Part shown: in pieces, positions 27,301 through 39,300 of the stretch
How positions within the stretch are numbered: position 1 is the first letter of the stretch
Layout: every line of letters begins with the position of its first letter
DNA from: Owenia fusiformis
Lineage: Eukaryota; Annelida; Polychaeta; Sabellida; Oweniidae
DNA: 64,000 nucleotides
Assembly (NCBI GenBank): GCA_903813345.2
Contig: CAIIXF020000008.1
Location: 13,378,822-13,442,821 of the forward strand
Reading direction: 5' to 3'
Notes under the pieces: generated by a model
Databases searched by the model: none
What the model saw: only the letters and a program-made list of their open reading frames with translations
Told to the model about the DNA's origin: nothing
Translations under genes and position numbers: made by a program

Positions 27301-30300
27301 GCAAGAGTGACACCTATATGAGATTCACAATGAGCAAGTAACACCTATGTGAGATTCACAATAAGCAAGAGTGACACCTATATGAGATTCACAATGAGTG
27401 AGAGTGACACCTATATGAGATTGACAATGAGCAAGAGTGACACCTATATGAGATTCACAATGAGCAAGAGTGACACCTATATGAGATTCACAATGAGCAA
27501 GTACCACCTATATGAGATTCACAATAAGCAAGAGTGACACCTATATGAGATTCACAATGAGCAAGAGTGACACCTATATGAGATTCACAATGAGTGAGAG
27601 TGACACCTATATGAGATTCACAATGAGCAAGAGTGACACCTATATGAGATTCACAATGAGCAAGTAACACCTATATGAGATTCACAATAAGCAAGAGTGA
27701 CACCTATATGAGATTCATAATGAGCGCGTGTGACACCTATATGAGATTCACAATGAGCAAGTAACACCTATATGAGATTCACCATGAGAAAGTCAGTGAC
27801 ACCTTTTGGAGATTTACAATGAGTGAGTGTGACACCTATATGAGATTCACAATAAGCAAGAGTGACACCTATATGAGATTCACAATGAGCAAGTAACACC
27901 TTTATGAGATTCACAATGAGCGAGAGTGACGCCTTTTTGAGATTCACAATAAGCGAGAGTGACACCTATATGAGATTCATAATGAGCGAGAATGACACTT
28001 ATACGTTATCCTAGTTGTATGGCACACTCACAATGGATAAAATGTGAATAAAAAAGATGTAAAATCTATTTTCGAAAACAATTATTTACAAATCATGGAA
28101 TAAGATGAAATAAGAACCCCATCATTCAAAATAATTTGGAGTTTCCAAGTAAAAGTTGATAAACAATTGATAACCCCAGCAATGTGTCTTACATCAGTCC
28201 TTGGTAAAAGTAAACTTTGACTATGCTTTAGTTTCACAAAATAATGCATTGCAAAGATTCCATATATTTTCTATGTTAAATACTAATCGCTCACTTTTAC
28301 AAGGTCAATGTAGGTAAATTCCTAATATTTTTTGAAATATTAATATTCTATTATATATCATAAAATTTGTATTTTCTTATCTATTTTCCAACATCTAACA
28401 AACACAACTTGAATGAATAAATGTTGTACAAGAGACAGTGATATCTGGCAGGAAGTGGCTAAAATATATGATAAATAAATTCCACTTCGGCTATTAACTA
28501 ATCGGAAAGCTGGGTTGCACTGATGAAGGGTCATTATAATCTCATATGAAAGTGTGAATGTTTTCTATACTACATTTTTTTAATATTTGGACTCCAAAAC
28601 AAGACTTTTCTGCACATACACAGACTTGAGCCTCATTTTGAGGATCTGCCTTCGTTTCATTTCTAGAGTCTTGTATTTTGCCACACTAGCAAAAATTCAC
28701 AGGATCAAACTTCTAAAGCCCTCTCTCTTAGAGAGACCTGAGATTAATATGTTTCACACTTTATAAATTTGTCTAAATAACATAAAATAATGATTTATAA
28801 AGACACCCCAAGTGGTATAAATCTGATTCAAAATGCTACTACTGTAAAAGCTGTGTAAGTGGAACTCCTTTGGTACCTCTAAAAGTGTTTCACTTAAGTG
28901 GTGTTCTACTAATATAGGTTCATTTATAACATAAGTCAGTTGGTATTGGGACTCTAAAAAGTGTTCTACTAACATATATGTTCCGCTTCTTCTTGAAATG
29001 TTCCACTTTACAGGTTTCACTGTATTAATAAATGTTTTTTATCAAACAACATGATAATGATACCAACACAACAACATAATAGGCATACAAGAACTTTGGA
29101 TTCATTGACACGGGTAAAGTTAAACATAAAGAGGATTGACATATATTATGATATGGCTATTGATAAGACAACTCAAGACTTCTACGACCTGGCATCATGT
29201 CAGATTTGCACATGCTTTGTTTAATAAATTCAATACTGTATAATTATTAAAACATTTTGTTGATAAAATGTCACATTTCATAGTGTAAGAAATAATAACA
29301 AAAAAATATGCAGGCAATATCATCAAAACTAGAAGTTTAACATAGTTTAACAGTAAAATTTTCATCCACTGATGATGGAGCTTCCAACCCTTCTCGAAAG
29401 ACTTTGAGTTAGAGCAACTGAAACCCTGTGAATCAAGATGCTACCAAAGTTCATCTAATAATTGTATATACAGTACTCAGGGGCGTAGCCAGCTTTCAGT
29501 CAGGGGGGGGGGTGCGGCCGGCAACTATGATCTCTTTTTGGCTTTCAGTCAGGGGGAGGGGGGGAGGTGTGATTGTGGCATAAACAAGCCAAAAAATAAG
29601 ATTTATTTTTAATTTTACAAAAATTGAAGCAACTTCCTTCAAAATTGAGCAAGAAGCTTCAAATAAAAAGCATTTTAAAGCTCATTTCTTCCTCTTTCTC
29701 ATGGTTTTCAGTGTTCTCCCCAAAAAAAATTTTCAACTGGGTGCAAAATTTCAAGTCTGAAAATATCAGCACTCGCTACGCTCACAATATCTCAATGTAG
29801 GTGCTTACTTCACTCATTTTTCAAATCAGAAGTTAAAGTGCAGATTCCAACTGGGTGCCAACTGGGGGGCCTTTGGTTTCAAGTAGGGGGAGCCCCCGGT
29901 AAAAGTGACATGGGGATATCACTGGTTTTATTTTTAAAACGACCATGGTATTGCATGTATCAATTAAAAACACCTCATAAGTTGACATTCATATAAGATT
30001 CAAACTCAAATAAAAGGCCATGTTACATTTGATCTTACAGGCATTACCATGTTGTTGCTTGCTTTGTTGCTAGTATCATTATCATGTTGCCTGATAAAAA
30101 ACATTTATTATTAGTAGGACATTAGCCTTTTACAGTTACATTTGAGAATATTGAGACCTTATCTGCATCAAAACTGTAAAATCATCTTTGTAATAAGAGG
30201 GTTATGTTATGTGGCTAGTCTTATGATTAGTAGATTCATAGATGGAGCAACCCAGGTCATTCAGGAATAATAATTGTATATGCCCCCCCCCCCCCATTAT

Positions 30301-33300
30301 ATAATTAGAAGAATCAATGATAAAATATTTAGCACAATTTAACATGGTATAAAATAGCTGCACATGTAAAATACTGATATACCAGTACAGTTAATATGTG
30401 TATACTGGTATAGGTTACAAGATATATTTCTTCATAGTTGACAGTCTAAGGGCAATCATGATTTGTTGTTATACCTGATGATGAACAAGGTTTCTCTGCC
30501 TTTTTCATTCAATGTCAGACTGATACCTTGACTGAAGTGGAAAGATGGTCGCTTAAAAGGACAAGCAGGGAAACGTGTCACTGCTCTGCAAGGCATGAGA
30601 CCCAGTATTACATTATGTGGAAATGCAAAAATGCATTCATTCTTTCAGGTTATTCCGAAATGTCACAACTTTGCAATTTGTTAATGACACCGACTGCTAA
30701 ATGCCGACCAATGAACACCAAAAAGTTGGTGACAATCACAATATGTCACCACAATAACAATACGTCACCACAATAACAAAATGTCACCACAATAACAATA
30801 TGTCACCACTTCAGATGGTGACATAATGATTACCTTGCAGTTATATCAATCAGGATCAGAGACAAGACATAACAAAAGACTGTGTGATACCTTATAATAC
30901 TAAAAACAGTAATATATTTCACATGTCAGTGACTTGCATGGAATTTTGATATGGTTATGACTGTTTGCCAAAGGGATACATATGCAGGCCATATCCAGGG
31001 GAGGATTCAGGGGGTTATTGCCCCTGGCCAAAGTTTCTTTCAAAATTAAGCAGTTTTCACCATTCTGGCCCAAAGTTGTCAAATGTGAACCCCTGGCTAC
31101 GGGGTGATAAGGGTCATATACTAGGAGGTTTTGGATACAGTGTTTATCCCAATAGGAATATTTGTATCTCCCTAGATACACTTTATATTACATGTTACAA
31201 TTGTTACATACCTAAACCCTGGTAGGATATAGTAAAATATATGTAATATGTTACAAACAAGTATTTTCCATGGATATAGGAAGTAAGCTGCAACCAAATA
31301 TTTCCTATAATTTGACTGCATAATAGATAGATGAGCTAATCAGTATTTTTAGGGATTTCACCATCACTGTGTCAAGTAAGCACTGTATCCTCTTGAGATT
31401 GATGAAAAATCTTGAAAAATCTTTGAACAATTTTGGTCAGAAAGTTGCACCCACACAAAGAAAAGAACTTCGGGAGAGAATGCAGGTTTTTCAGATTTGT
31501 AAGCTTTTCACTTTTTCACCAATTCTCAATTTTTAAATCTTTCTAGATACAACATTAAAATGTAAAACATAAAAGGCAATTTTTAGGTCGTTTTGAACCC
31601 AGCAAGGAGAGTGGTTTGCTCTACACAATAATTGTAAAATATTGTATACATATTGCACATTTCTGAACTCTGGAACACAACATCTTTCTCCAGTATGATG
31701 AAACCAAGTGCTTCCTCCAGCAAAGTATACATCATCAATGCCAAAAACAATACTTCTGACTAATTTATGGTGCCATCATGGCTTTTAATGTCAACCAATG
31801 CCAGAGTGTCTAGCAATACTAGTACCCAGTACATGATGTAGTGCACAACAGTGAAAATCCTTTACCATAAAGACAATAATGAGGGCATGCATTATTATTT
31901 AAGTAATTTCTTAATTTTGTAATCTTTCATTAAATTCAGAATTCTATCTACCTTGTACTGTGTTTTGGGTCGGTTAAAGGTGCCACGTTTGGGGGATCTT
32001 GAACCTTATGTCTTATCTCAAACTCCCCTACCCTGTTTTGGGTCGGTTAAAGGTGCCACGTTTGGGGGATCTTGTACCTTATGTCTTATCTCAAACTCCC
32101 CTACCCTGTTTTGGGTCGGTTAAAGGTGCCACGTTTGGGGGATCTTGAACCTTATGTCTTATCTCAAACTCCCCTACCCTGTTTTGGGTCGGTTTAAGGT
32201 GCCACGTTTGGGGGATCTTGAACCTTATGTCTTATCTCAAACTCCCCTACCCTGTTTTGGGTCGGTTAAAGGTGCCACGTTTGGGGGATCTTGTACCAAT
32301 ATGTCTTATATCAAACTCCCCTACCCTGTTTTGGGTCGGTTAAAGGTGCCACGTTTGGGGGATCTTGAACCTTATGTCTTATCTCAAACTCCCCTACCCT
32401 GTTTTGGGTCGGTTAAAGGTGCCACGTTTGGGGGATCTTGTACCAATATGTCTTATATCAAACTCCCCTACCCTGTTTTGGGTCGGTTAAAGGTGCCATG
32501 TTTGGGGGATCTTGTACCTTATGTCTTATCTCAAACTCCCCTACCTAATCCCAACTGGTCAACCTGAATAAAAGGATATAGCTGACCACCACCAAGACTC
32601 TACTGCCTCACAGAAATGGCAGCATTGAATGAATTAAAGGACATCTTACTTTAAGGCCAGATCCTGGACACCACTATCAGTACAAGTATAATAATCATTG
32701 AACTTTTCAAGGCGAGTTTGTTGTTGCACTAAGGGAAGTATCAAAGATTGGAATTACTCTTTTCCTTCCTTCCCTGATTAACCAGAGTTGATACTATGGT
32801 AATCAAACTGGGAATTACAAATTTGGAAAAATGATCAAACAACATTAAAGGTAGTATCAAGCTGGCAAGTAGTTGTCAGACAAAAACTGTTTCAATTTTC
32901 GATTTTTTAGGCTCATTTCATTCCTTGTCAAGTCTATTTTCAAAAAATTCCCATTTCAGTAGACTTTATTTGAGGAAAACTAAAGATTTTTTTTACAATA
33001 ATGCATTCATTTTTCTACAAATATACTATAGATATGATTCTGCCTTTAACGTAAAACAGGAAGATTAAATTCAGGAACAAAGTAGTTAACCTTTTAATAC
33101 AATATTTCCTATAAGCCTAAGGGCCGTGACTTACAATTAATTATTGTCACAAATGAAAAATTATGGCTAAAAATGTTATATAATAAGAGGTTTCTTGTCA
33201 GCTAGAAAGCTTTAGAAGATTGATGTCTCGAAAACTGAATACTACATAACAAAATTTTCACCTAATAACTGAATAAAACGAAAAACTGAACATCTTGAAA

Positions 33301-36300
33301 GTTTCAAGAATTTTAAATAAAAAAATAAAATAAATAAAAATACCAGATGATAGGTAAATAGAGCTGAACACATTCAAAAGCAAATACTTTCAAAGCTGAA
33401 CACCATGAACAATGAACTTCTTCAAAGTTGGATGAACATCTTAAAAGATGAACACCTTAAAAACTAAAAAATCTTGAAAGCTGAAGCTGAATAAATATGT
33501 ACCTCGAAAACTAAACAGTTAAAAAAATGAACAGTTTGAAAGCTGAACTTTAATTTAGTTTAATACCTTTTCGAACAGAAGACATTGAAAGTTGAATATA
33601 TCACAACTGAACATCTTGAAAGCTGAATACCTTTAAAAGCAATTGTATGCACATCATTTGAAAACTGAATACTTTAAAAACCAGAACAAAGGCAATGCCA
33701 AAGCGTAGCGAATCCCATCGAACAGAAATGGCTGGCATTTTAACAAACGAAATATATCAAATATCATAAAAGACACATAAGAAAGGCCACCATTTTCAAA
33801 ATGGTTGCTCACTAGCCAAGTTGTCATCAGAAGAAGTAATATGCTTTTTCTTTATAGTATTCACATACCAAATATGAACAAAATCGCTCCACTACTTTTC
33901 GAGTTATAGTAAAATACTTTAAATTGGTTGAAATTTTTCAAAATGGCTGCCTTCTACCAAAAGTGTCATTGGACAGTGTACCATGCTTATGTCATTCACA
34001 TACCAAATATGAACAAAATCACTCCACTACTTTTCGAGTTATAGTAAAATACGTTAAAATGGTGGCCATTTTTCAAAATGGCCGCCTTCTACCAAAAGTG
34101 TCATTAGACAGTGTGCCATGGTTATAGTATTCACAAACCAAATATGAACAAAATCGCTCCACTACTTTTTGAGTTACAGCAAAAATCGTAAAATAACGAG
34201 TAAAGGCCGCCATTTTTCAAGATGGCTGCCATGTGCTTCTTGAATAACTCTATTTCTAGCTTTATCAATGTCCTATATAATTTTTACATTTAAAACATAT
34301 TGCTATTACAGTTTTACATATTGCACCTAAATTACTGTAAAATCGGCACTAAAATGGCCACCATTTTTAAATGAGCGGCCATTTTGAAAATCGGCTTTCG
34401 AGCAGAACTTCTACCCCCATAGGGTATATGTGTACAAAATATGAACAAAATCGGGCCAACGGTATTCAGATTTTTAAACCAAAACAATTAACGACGAGGT
34501 TACTTAAAGTTCAATACTAAATTGATCAATCAGACCAATCAGATTTCTATATTTGGAATACCTATGTCTGGCTTGTAAATATCGATAGGTCTTCAACTTC
34601 TCAACCTGTTATTTGCCGATCTGATCAGCTAAGCCATGATTAAATCACGTGTCTGTCAATATATGGAATCCAAAACCAAGACGACTAAATTGAATAAGGA
34701 TGAATAGCATTGACAGAGATGGCATTGAGACATTTGATTATAAAAAGAAATGCCAGAAAAGCATTGAAACGACAATATGAAATGTACACGTGATTTAAGC
34801 ATGGAGCTTATTATTCTTCGATAGGGACTTCCTACTCAATAACAGCAAACGGTTACACTGCACTTGAAAATCGAATTGTAACCGGAGAATAACAATTTGT
34901 TTTTTCAAGCAATCAAAAATGAATGGAATTTTTGCATCTGGCCTTATGTCAATAGGAATTTTAAATGATATTTGTAATTATTCACATCAATCTCAAAAGA
35001 CTCAATAAGCCTCTTGTGCTCTTTAAGGATGTCCCCTGGACACTAAATTGAAAGTGATGAATACTAACCCAGGGGTTTCACTAGAATTTCTCACAACTGG
35101 CTAAATAAATGAAAACAACAGGAAAAATTAATGGAAATCATAAATTTAACATGGAAAAGTTGAAAAGTCCCTAAAAACAACAGGCAATTTTGTGGAAACA
35201 ACCGGTGAAAATCGCCTGTTGCCTGCTGCTAATGAACCCCCTGCTAACCCTTAATTTTTCTTTTCAAAATATAAATCACAATTCATAACTAAGTATAACT
35301 GTGAGTTTTAAGAAAAAAGTTCAATCTTCAAAAGTGTGTTCTGAGGTGAAAATCTGACTTTTACATGGGATTCAATGGAGGAAGTGCCTTGTCATTTTTG
35401 TCAAATACTGTCTCTTGCTCAGAAAAACACACTAAAACATGGCTTTAAAAGTTTTAATATATTTTGTTACCTATTGGAATCTCAGAAAACTATATTTGAG
35501 AAAGGGCTAGACTAAATACTATTTCAAAAATGTTTAAACCTCCAGGGAACATGCTTAAATGAAGGTAATAAATTGACAATGTAACATCTACGCAAATGAT
35601 TGATTATTAGAGTAATAACCAATAGAAAAAAACATGTTTTGTAAGAGAAGGTAATCATCGCTCATTTAATCGTAAACAACTAGAAAACATCTTGTTTTGT
35701 TCATTTCAACACATTTACTCAGAATAACAATAAATTTAATTGTATTTCCGATAAAAATTTAACTTCCAGTTTTTTGAGAATCTCTAATTATATCGTTTTA
35801 TATCACTCTTTGAGAATTCCTATCTATTATCTACTGAATACTAAACGTTACTGTTTTACACAATCTTTGAGAATCTCTGACAATATTGTTTGATATCAAT
35901 CTGAGAATTCTTGACTATTTAGTCAAAAGTAGAAAGAGTGATTGTAGAAAGTGTGATAAGATGACTGGGATAATAAGGTTTGACCTGAATACATACAGAA
36001 GACAATTGCATCTTAGATTTTGTATGACACCTCATCCTTCATTCAAAGGGCTTCATTTATTCCTCAATACATATTGAAAAATGTGAAATACCCTTGGACA
36101 CTATGGTGAAGCGAACCCTTTAACTTTTTGAGATTCCGAAAACAGACTTGCACTGCCAACTCCTTGAAAAAGCATTTTCACCCCTTGAAAATCAGAAAAA
36201 TCACAACACAGGCATAGTTTGACCAATTTTGGCCAGAATTATGAATTTTGGAATTTTGCACCAATTTGAGCAAAAATCCTTGGGAGATCACTAACTTAAA

Positions 36301-39300
36301 TACTATATCTTACCTGTGTGAGTCCAAGGTGTTTAGAGATCGACTCAGAGAGGTACCACATATCCCCCTCGGATGACATTACCATCACAAAGCCATCAAG
36401 GGCCTTGATATACTGATGGTCAATCTTTGTCTCAAGTGTTTCCACTTCTGGGATGTACTTTTCACCTGAAAGTAGACGTGTCAAAAACTTGTACCTCGAT
36501 CAATTGAAATATTCTCATTAACTTTTTTCAATTTTTTGCTTTTTTTCTTACCTGAAAGTAGATGTGTCAAAATATAAAAAATTGTGCTCAATCAATTGAA
36601 ATATTCTCATTGGTTAATAGGTGGTGAACAATTTGCTTCTGAACTATACACCAACTCACCTAGGTTTTGTAAAATTAAGGAACATCACTGACTCTTTTTC
36701 AAGCTCATATATGCAACAAGAAATGATGTCACATGAATCTGTTTAGGATTATCCTACTATCTAATAACAAGTCGCTGTCTCGTATTTGCATATACATGAA
36801 TAATTAACCACCTTTGGTTAAATGGGGAGTGGTTACCAAATTGTGCATGGATCATTTTCTTAAAAAAATCATTTTTTCAACAAAGTAAACAGTTATTTAA
36901 ACTACAGGGGTTTCATTAGCAGCAGGCAACAGGCAATTTTCACCAGTTGTTTTCACAAAATTGCCTGGTGTTTTTAGGGACTTTTCAACTTTTCCATGTT
37001 AAATTCATGATTTCCATTAATTATGCCTGCTGTTTTCATTTATTTAGCCTGTTATGAGAAATTCTAGTGAAACCCCTGAACTAAGTACTTGTGTATTGTA
37101 TAACAAATTCAGAGGGCATTGACCATTAGTAGTACTCTGCACTCTGCTCTCAGCTCAGGTTAATTACCAGGCTACATATTCATTATTTTGTGACTTCTGT
37201 TGATTCCAGTTGCCTAGGTATCAAATTGACTTTTCCGCTTTCATTTGCACCATTCATATATTGCACATAATGGAAATGAATTTTCATTATTAGTCAGTAA
37301 AAGTATTTATGCATAATTGAATCAGAAGTTCGATGAGAAACGTGGCATACTTGCACCATATCTGAATTTTTATGAACTGAATCAGCCAAATCGCATGTGA
37401 AGATTTTTGATGCCAAACTTTCTTTATCTGAAAAGTTTCAAAATGTTTATGCAGAACTATCAGATAGTTGTACTTTCTATCAACAACTCAGAACAAGAAG
37501 TTCAAGTATGAGACGCAATCAAGCCCTGTTAGACATTCACCCTTGGCGTAAATGTAAAAACACCCTCTTCAGGTAAATCTACGGAGAAATCTTAAATGAG
37601 CTAATTTTTCATCATTTCTTTAGTTTTTTTTATCCCAAAAGGGCCTTAATAGGGCGAAGAGCAGCATCAAAATAAAGCAGATATACTGTGTATTATTTTT
37701 CAATATGAAATAGCAATTATTCCGTAATTGTTGCGAGTGAGTTTGGTAACTGCACAGTGTGTGGTGAAAGGTGTGGACTGGGGTGTCAGAATTCAATCTG
37801 TGTGTTATCAATTTCTAATCCACATTTTCACCTTTACAATATCATACTTTCATATCGCAGGTAGTCACTTCAGATAAGGCGTAATCTTAGACCTATAAGG
37901 CTGGGTGGCACTCATTGAATCAAAATTTGCATAATCCATTAATCAAAAGACTAATACGAACAAACTCTCTGGTTTGATTTTGTTGAAAAACTGTAAACTC
38001 ATTACTTTTATATCGAGATTTGATTTCTCGTTTTTTGCAGAGTTTTTCACTTTGATTTGGTTTTACGCCTGGAAGGTGTCAGAATATCTTGTTTTCAATT
38101 AAACCGCCTGTATGCATAGGCTGTCAGCGAAACACTTGTAGCTCGACTAAATGGAAGCAGATTCCAAGTGGGAATCAAAATTCTTTAGATTAATTCTTAC
38201 CTCAACGTAGCACTGGGGTATAGGTCAGGTAAATAGTTAGATTCATTCACAAAATAAAGTAATATAAGATACCTAAGGTCAAGGTAAAGGTCAAGATCAA
38301 ATATCAAAAAGTCAAATCTAAAATAACAAATATGATTTCAATAAGATAAAAGTATAACACTTAGAAGTGACCCTGACACGAGACTAGGAATATAACCCCA
38401 AAAGGTTATAACTACTCTTTGATATAGTCTATTAAAGCAAAATGATATTAGACTATAGATTTCTGTTAAATAGCACTTGTGTTCTGAAGGCCATGTTAGA
38501 ACTATATGAAGAAATATCAGCTTACATACTTACAATTAAAGTAATTATATTTTGAAGAAATTAAATTAATTGGAAAATAATATTCAGAGGCTGATCATTA
38601 CATTCAACATTACAAAAATAATTATTTCTTAAAAGTTTCAAGAGATTATCGTTCAAGTTTCATCGATCGTACTAATTGAACAGATTTTGTCAAATTTGGA
38701 CCTAAATGACTATGTAGATAGTTAATAGTAGAACTTTTTTTTTAGCTTAGCTTTTAGATTACTCATCAACTTCAATGTCAATATTAGAACAACACTTTAT
38801 CAACAAATGCCAATGTCTAATAATGACAAACTGCGTCTAAATTAATAATCACAGCAGAAATATGAAAAGCTCCTGTTTTATATAAAACAAAAGAAGGAAT
38901 GGTGTATTCAAGAAATGTGCAAAAGACTTATGAAAACAATATTTAGAAATAATGAACAATTAAATTTTGAATTCGAAATGAAAAACAAGTGAGTAATAAT
39001 CAAATTGATAAATTACTGTGGCACTATCAACAAAGTAGTTATGTGGTACTTTTACCAATGTAGAAATATGGCACCATCAACAATATAGTTATATGGCACT
39101 ATCAACAAAATAATAATTTGGCACTATCAACAATATATTTAATGGCATTATCAGAAATGTAATTATATGGCGCCACCATATAGTAATACGGCACTATCAA
39201 CATTGTTAATATATAATTTAGCACTTTCAACAATATAATTATCTGGTAGTAATATGACATTCACAACAATGTTATAATATGGCACTATGAGCATTGTAAT

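Larger units (their letters stand above)
26867..36313 (-). other. HIF-alpha intron, 9.4 kb, inside PAS-A
   Basis: It splits the PAS-A coding region. It holds the 33-bp, 73-bp and other repeats listed separately. At 29,479-29,560 and 30,990-31,110 it also carries pieces resembling the common invertebrate repeat end 'ggggcgtagccag', with G or C homopolymers, and at about 33,230-33,680 a loose tandem of 'ctgaacatcttgaaag'. No coding exon seen. Confidence 0.75.

Noticed and set aside
27325-27965. Several repetitive 60-65-codon ORFs on both strands ([11 protein letters not shown]-type peptides)
   Set aside because: They are products of the 33-bp minisatellite. A unit length divisible by three keeps frames open on both strands.
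32145-32567. 140-codon plus-strand ORF, the longest in the window
   Set aside because: It lies entirely in the 73-bp tandem array and its peptide is periodic because the DNA is; it has no independent coding features.
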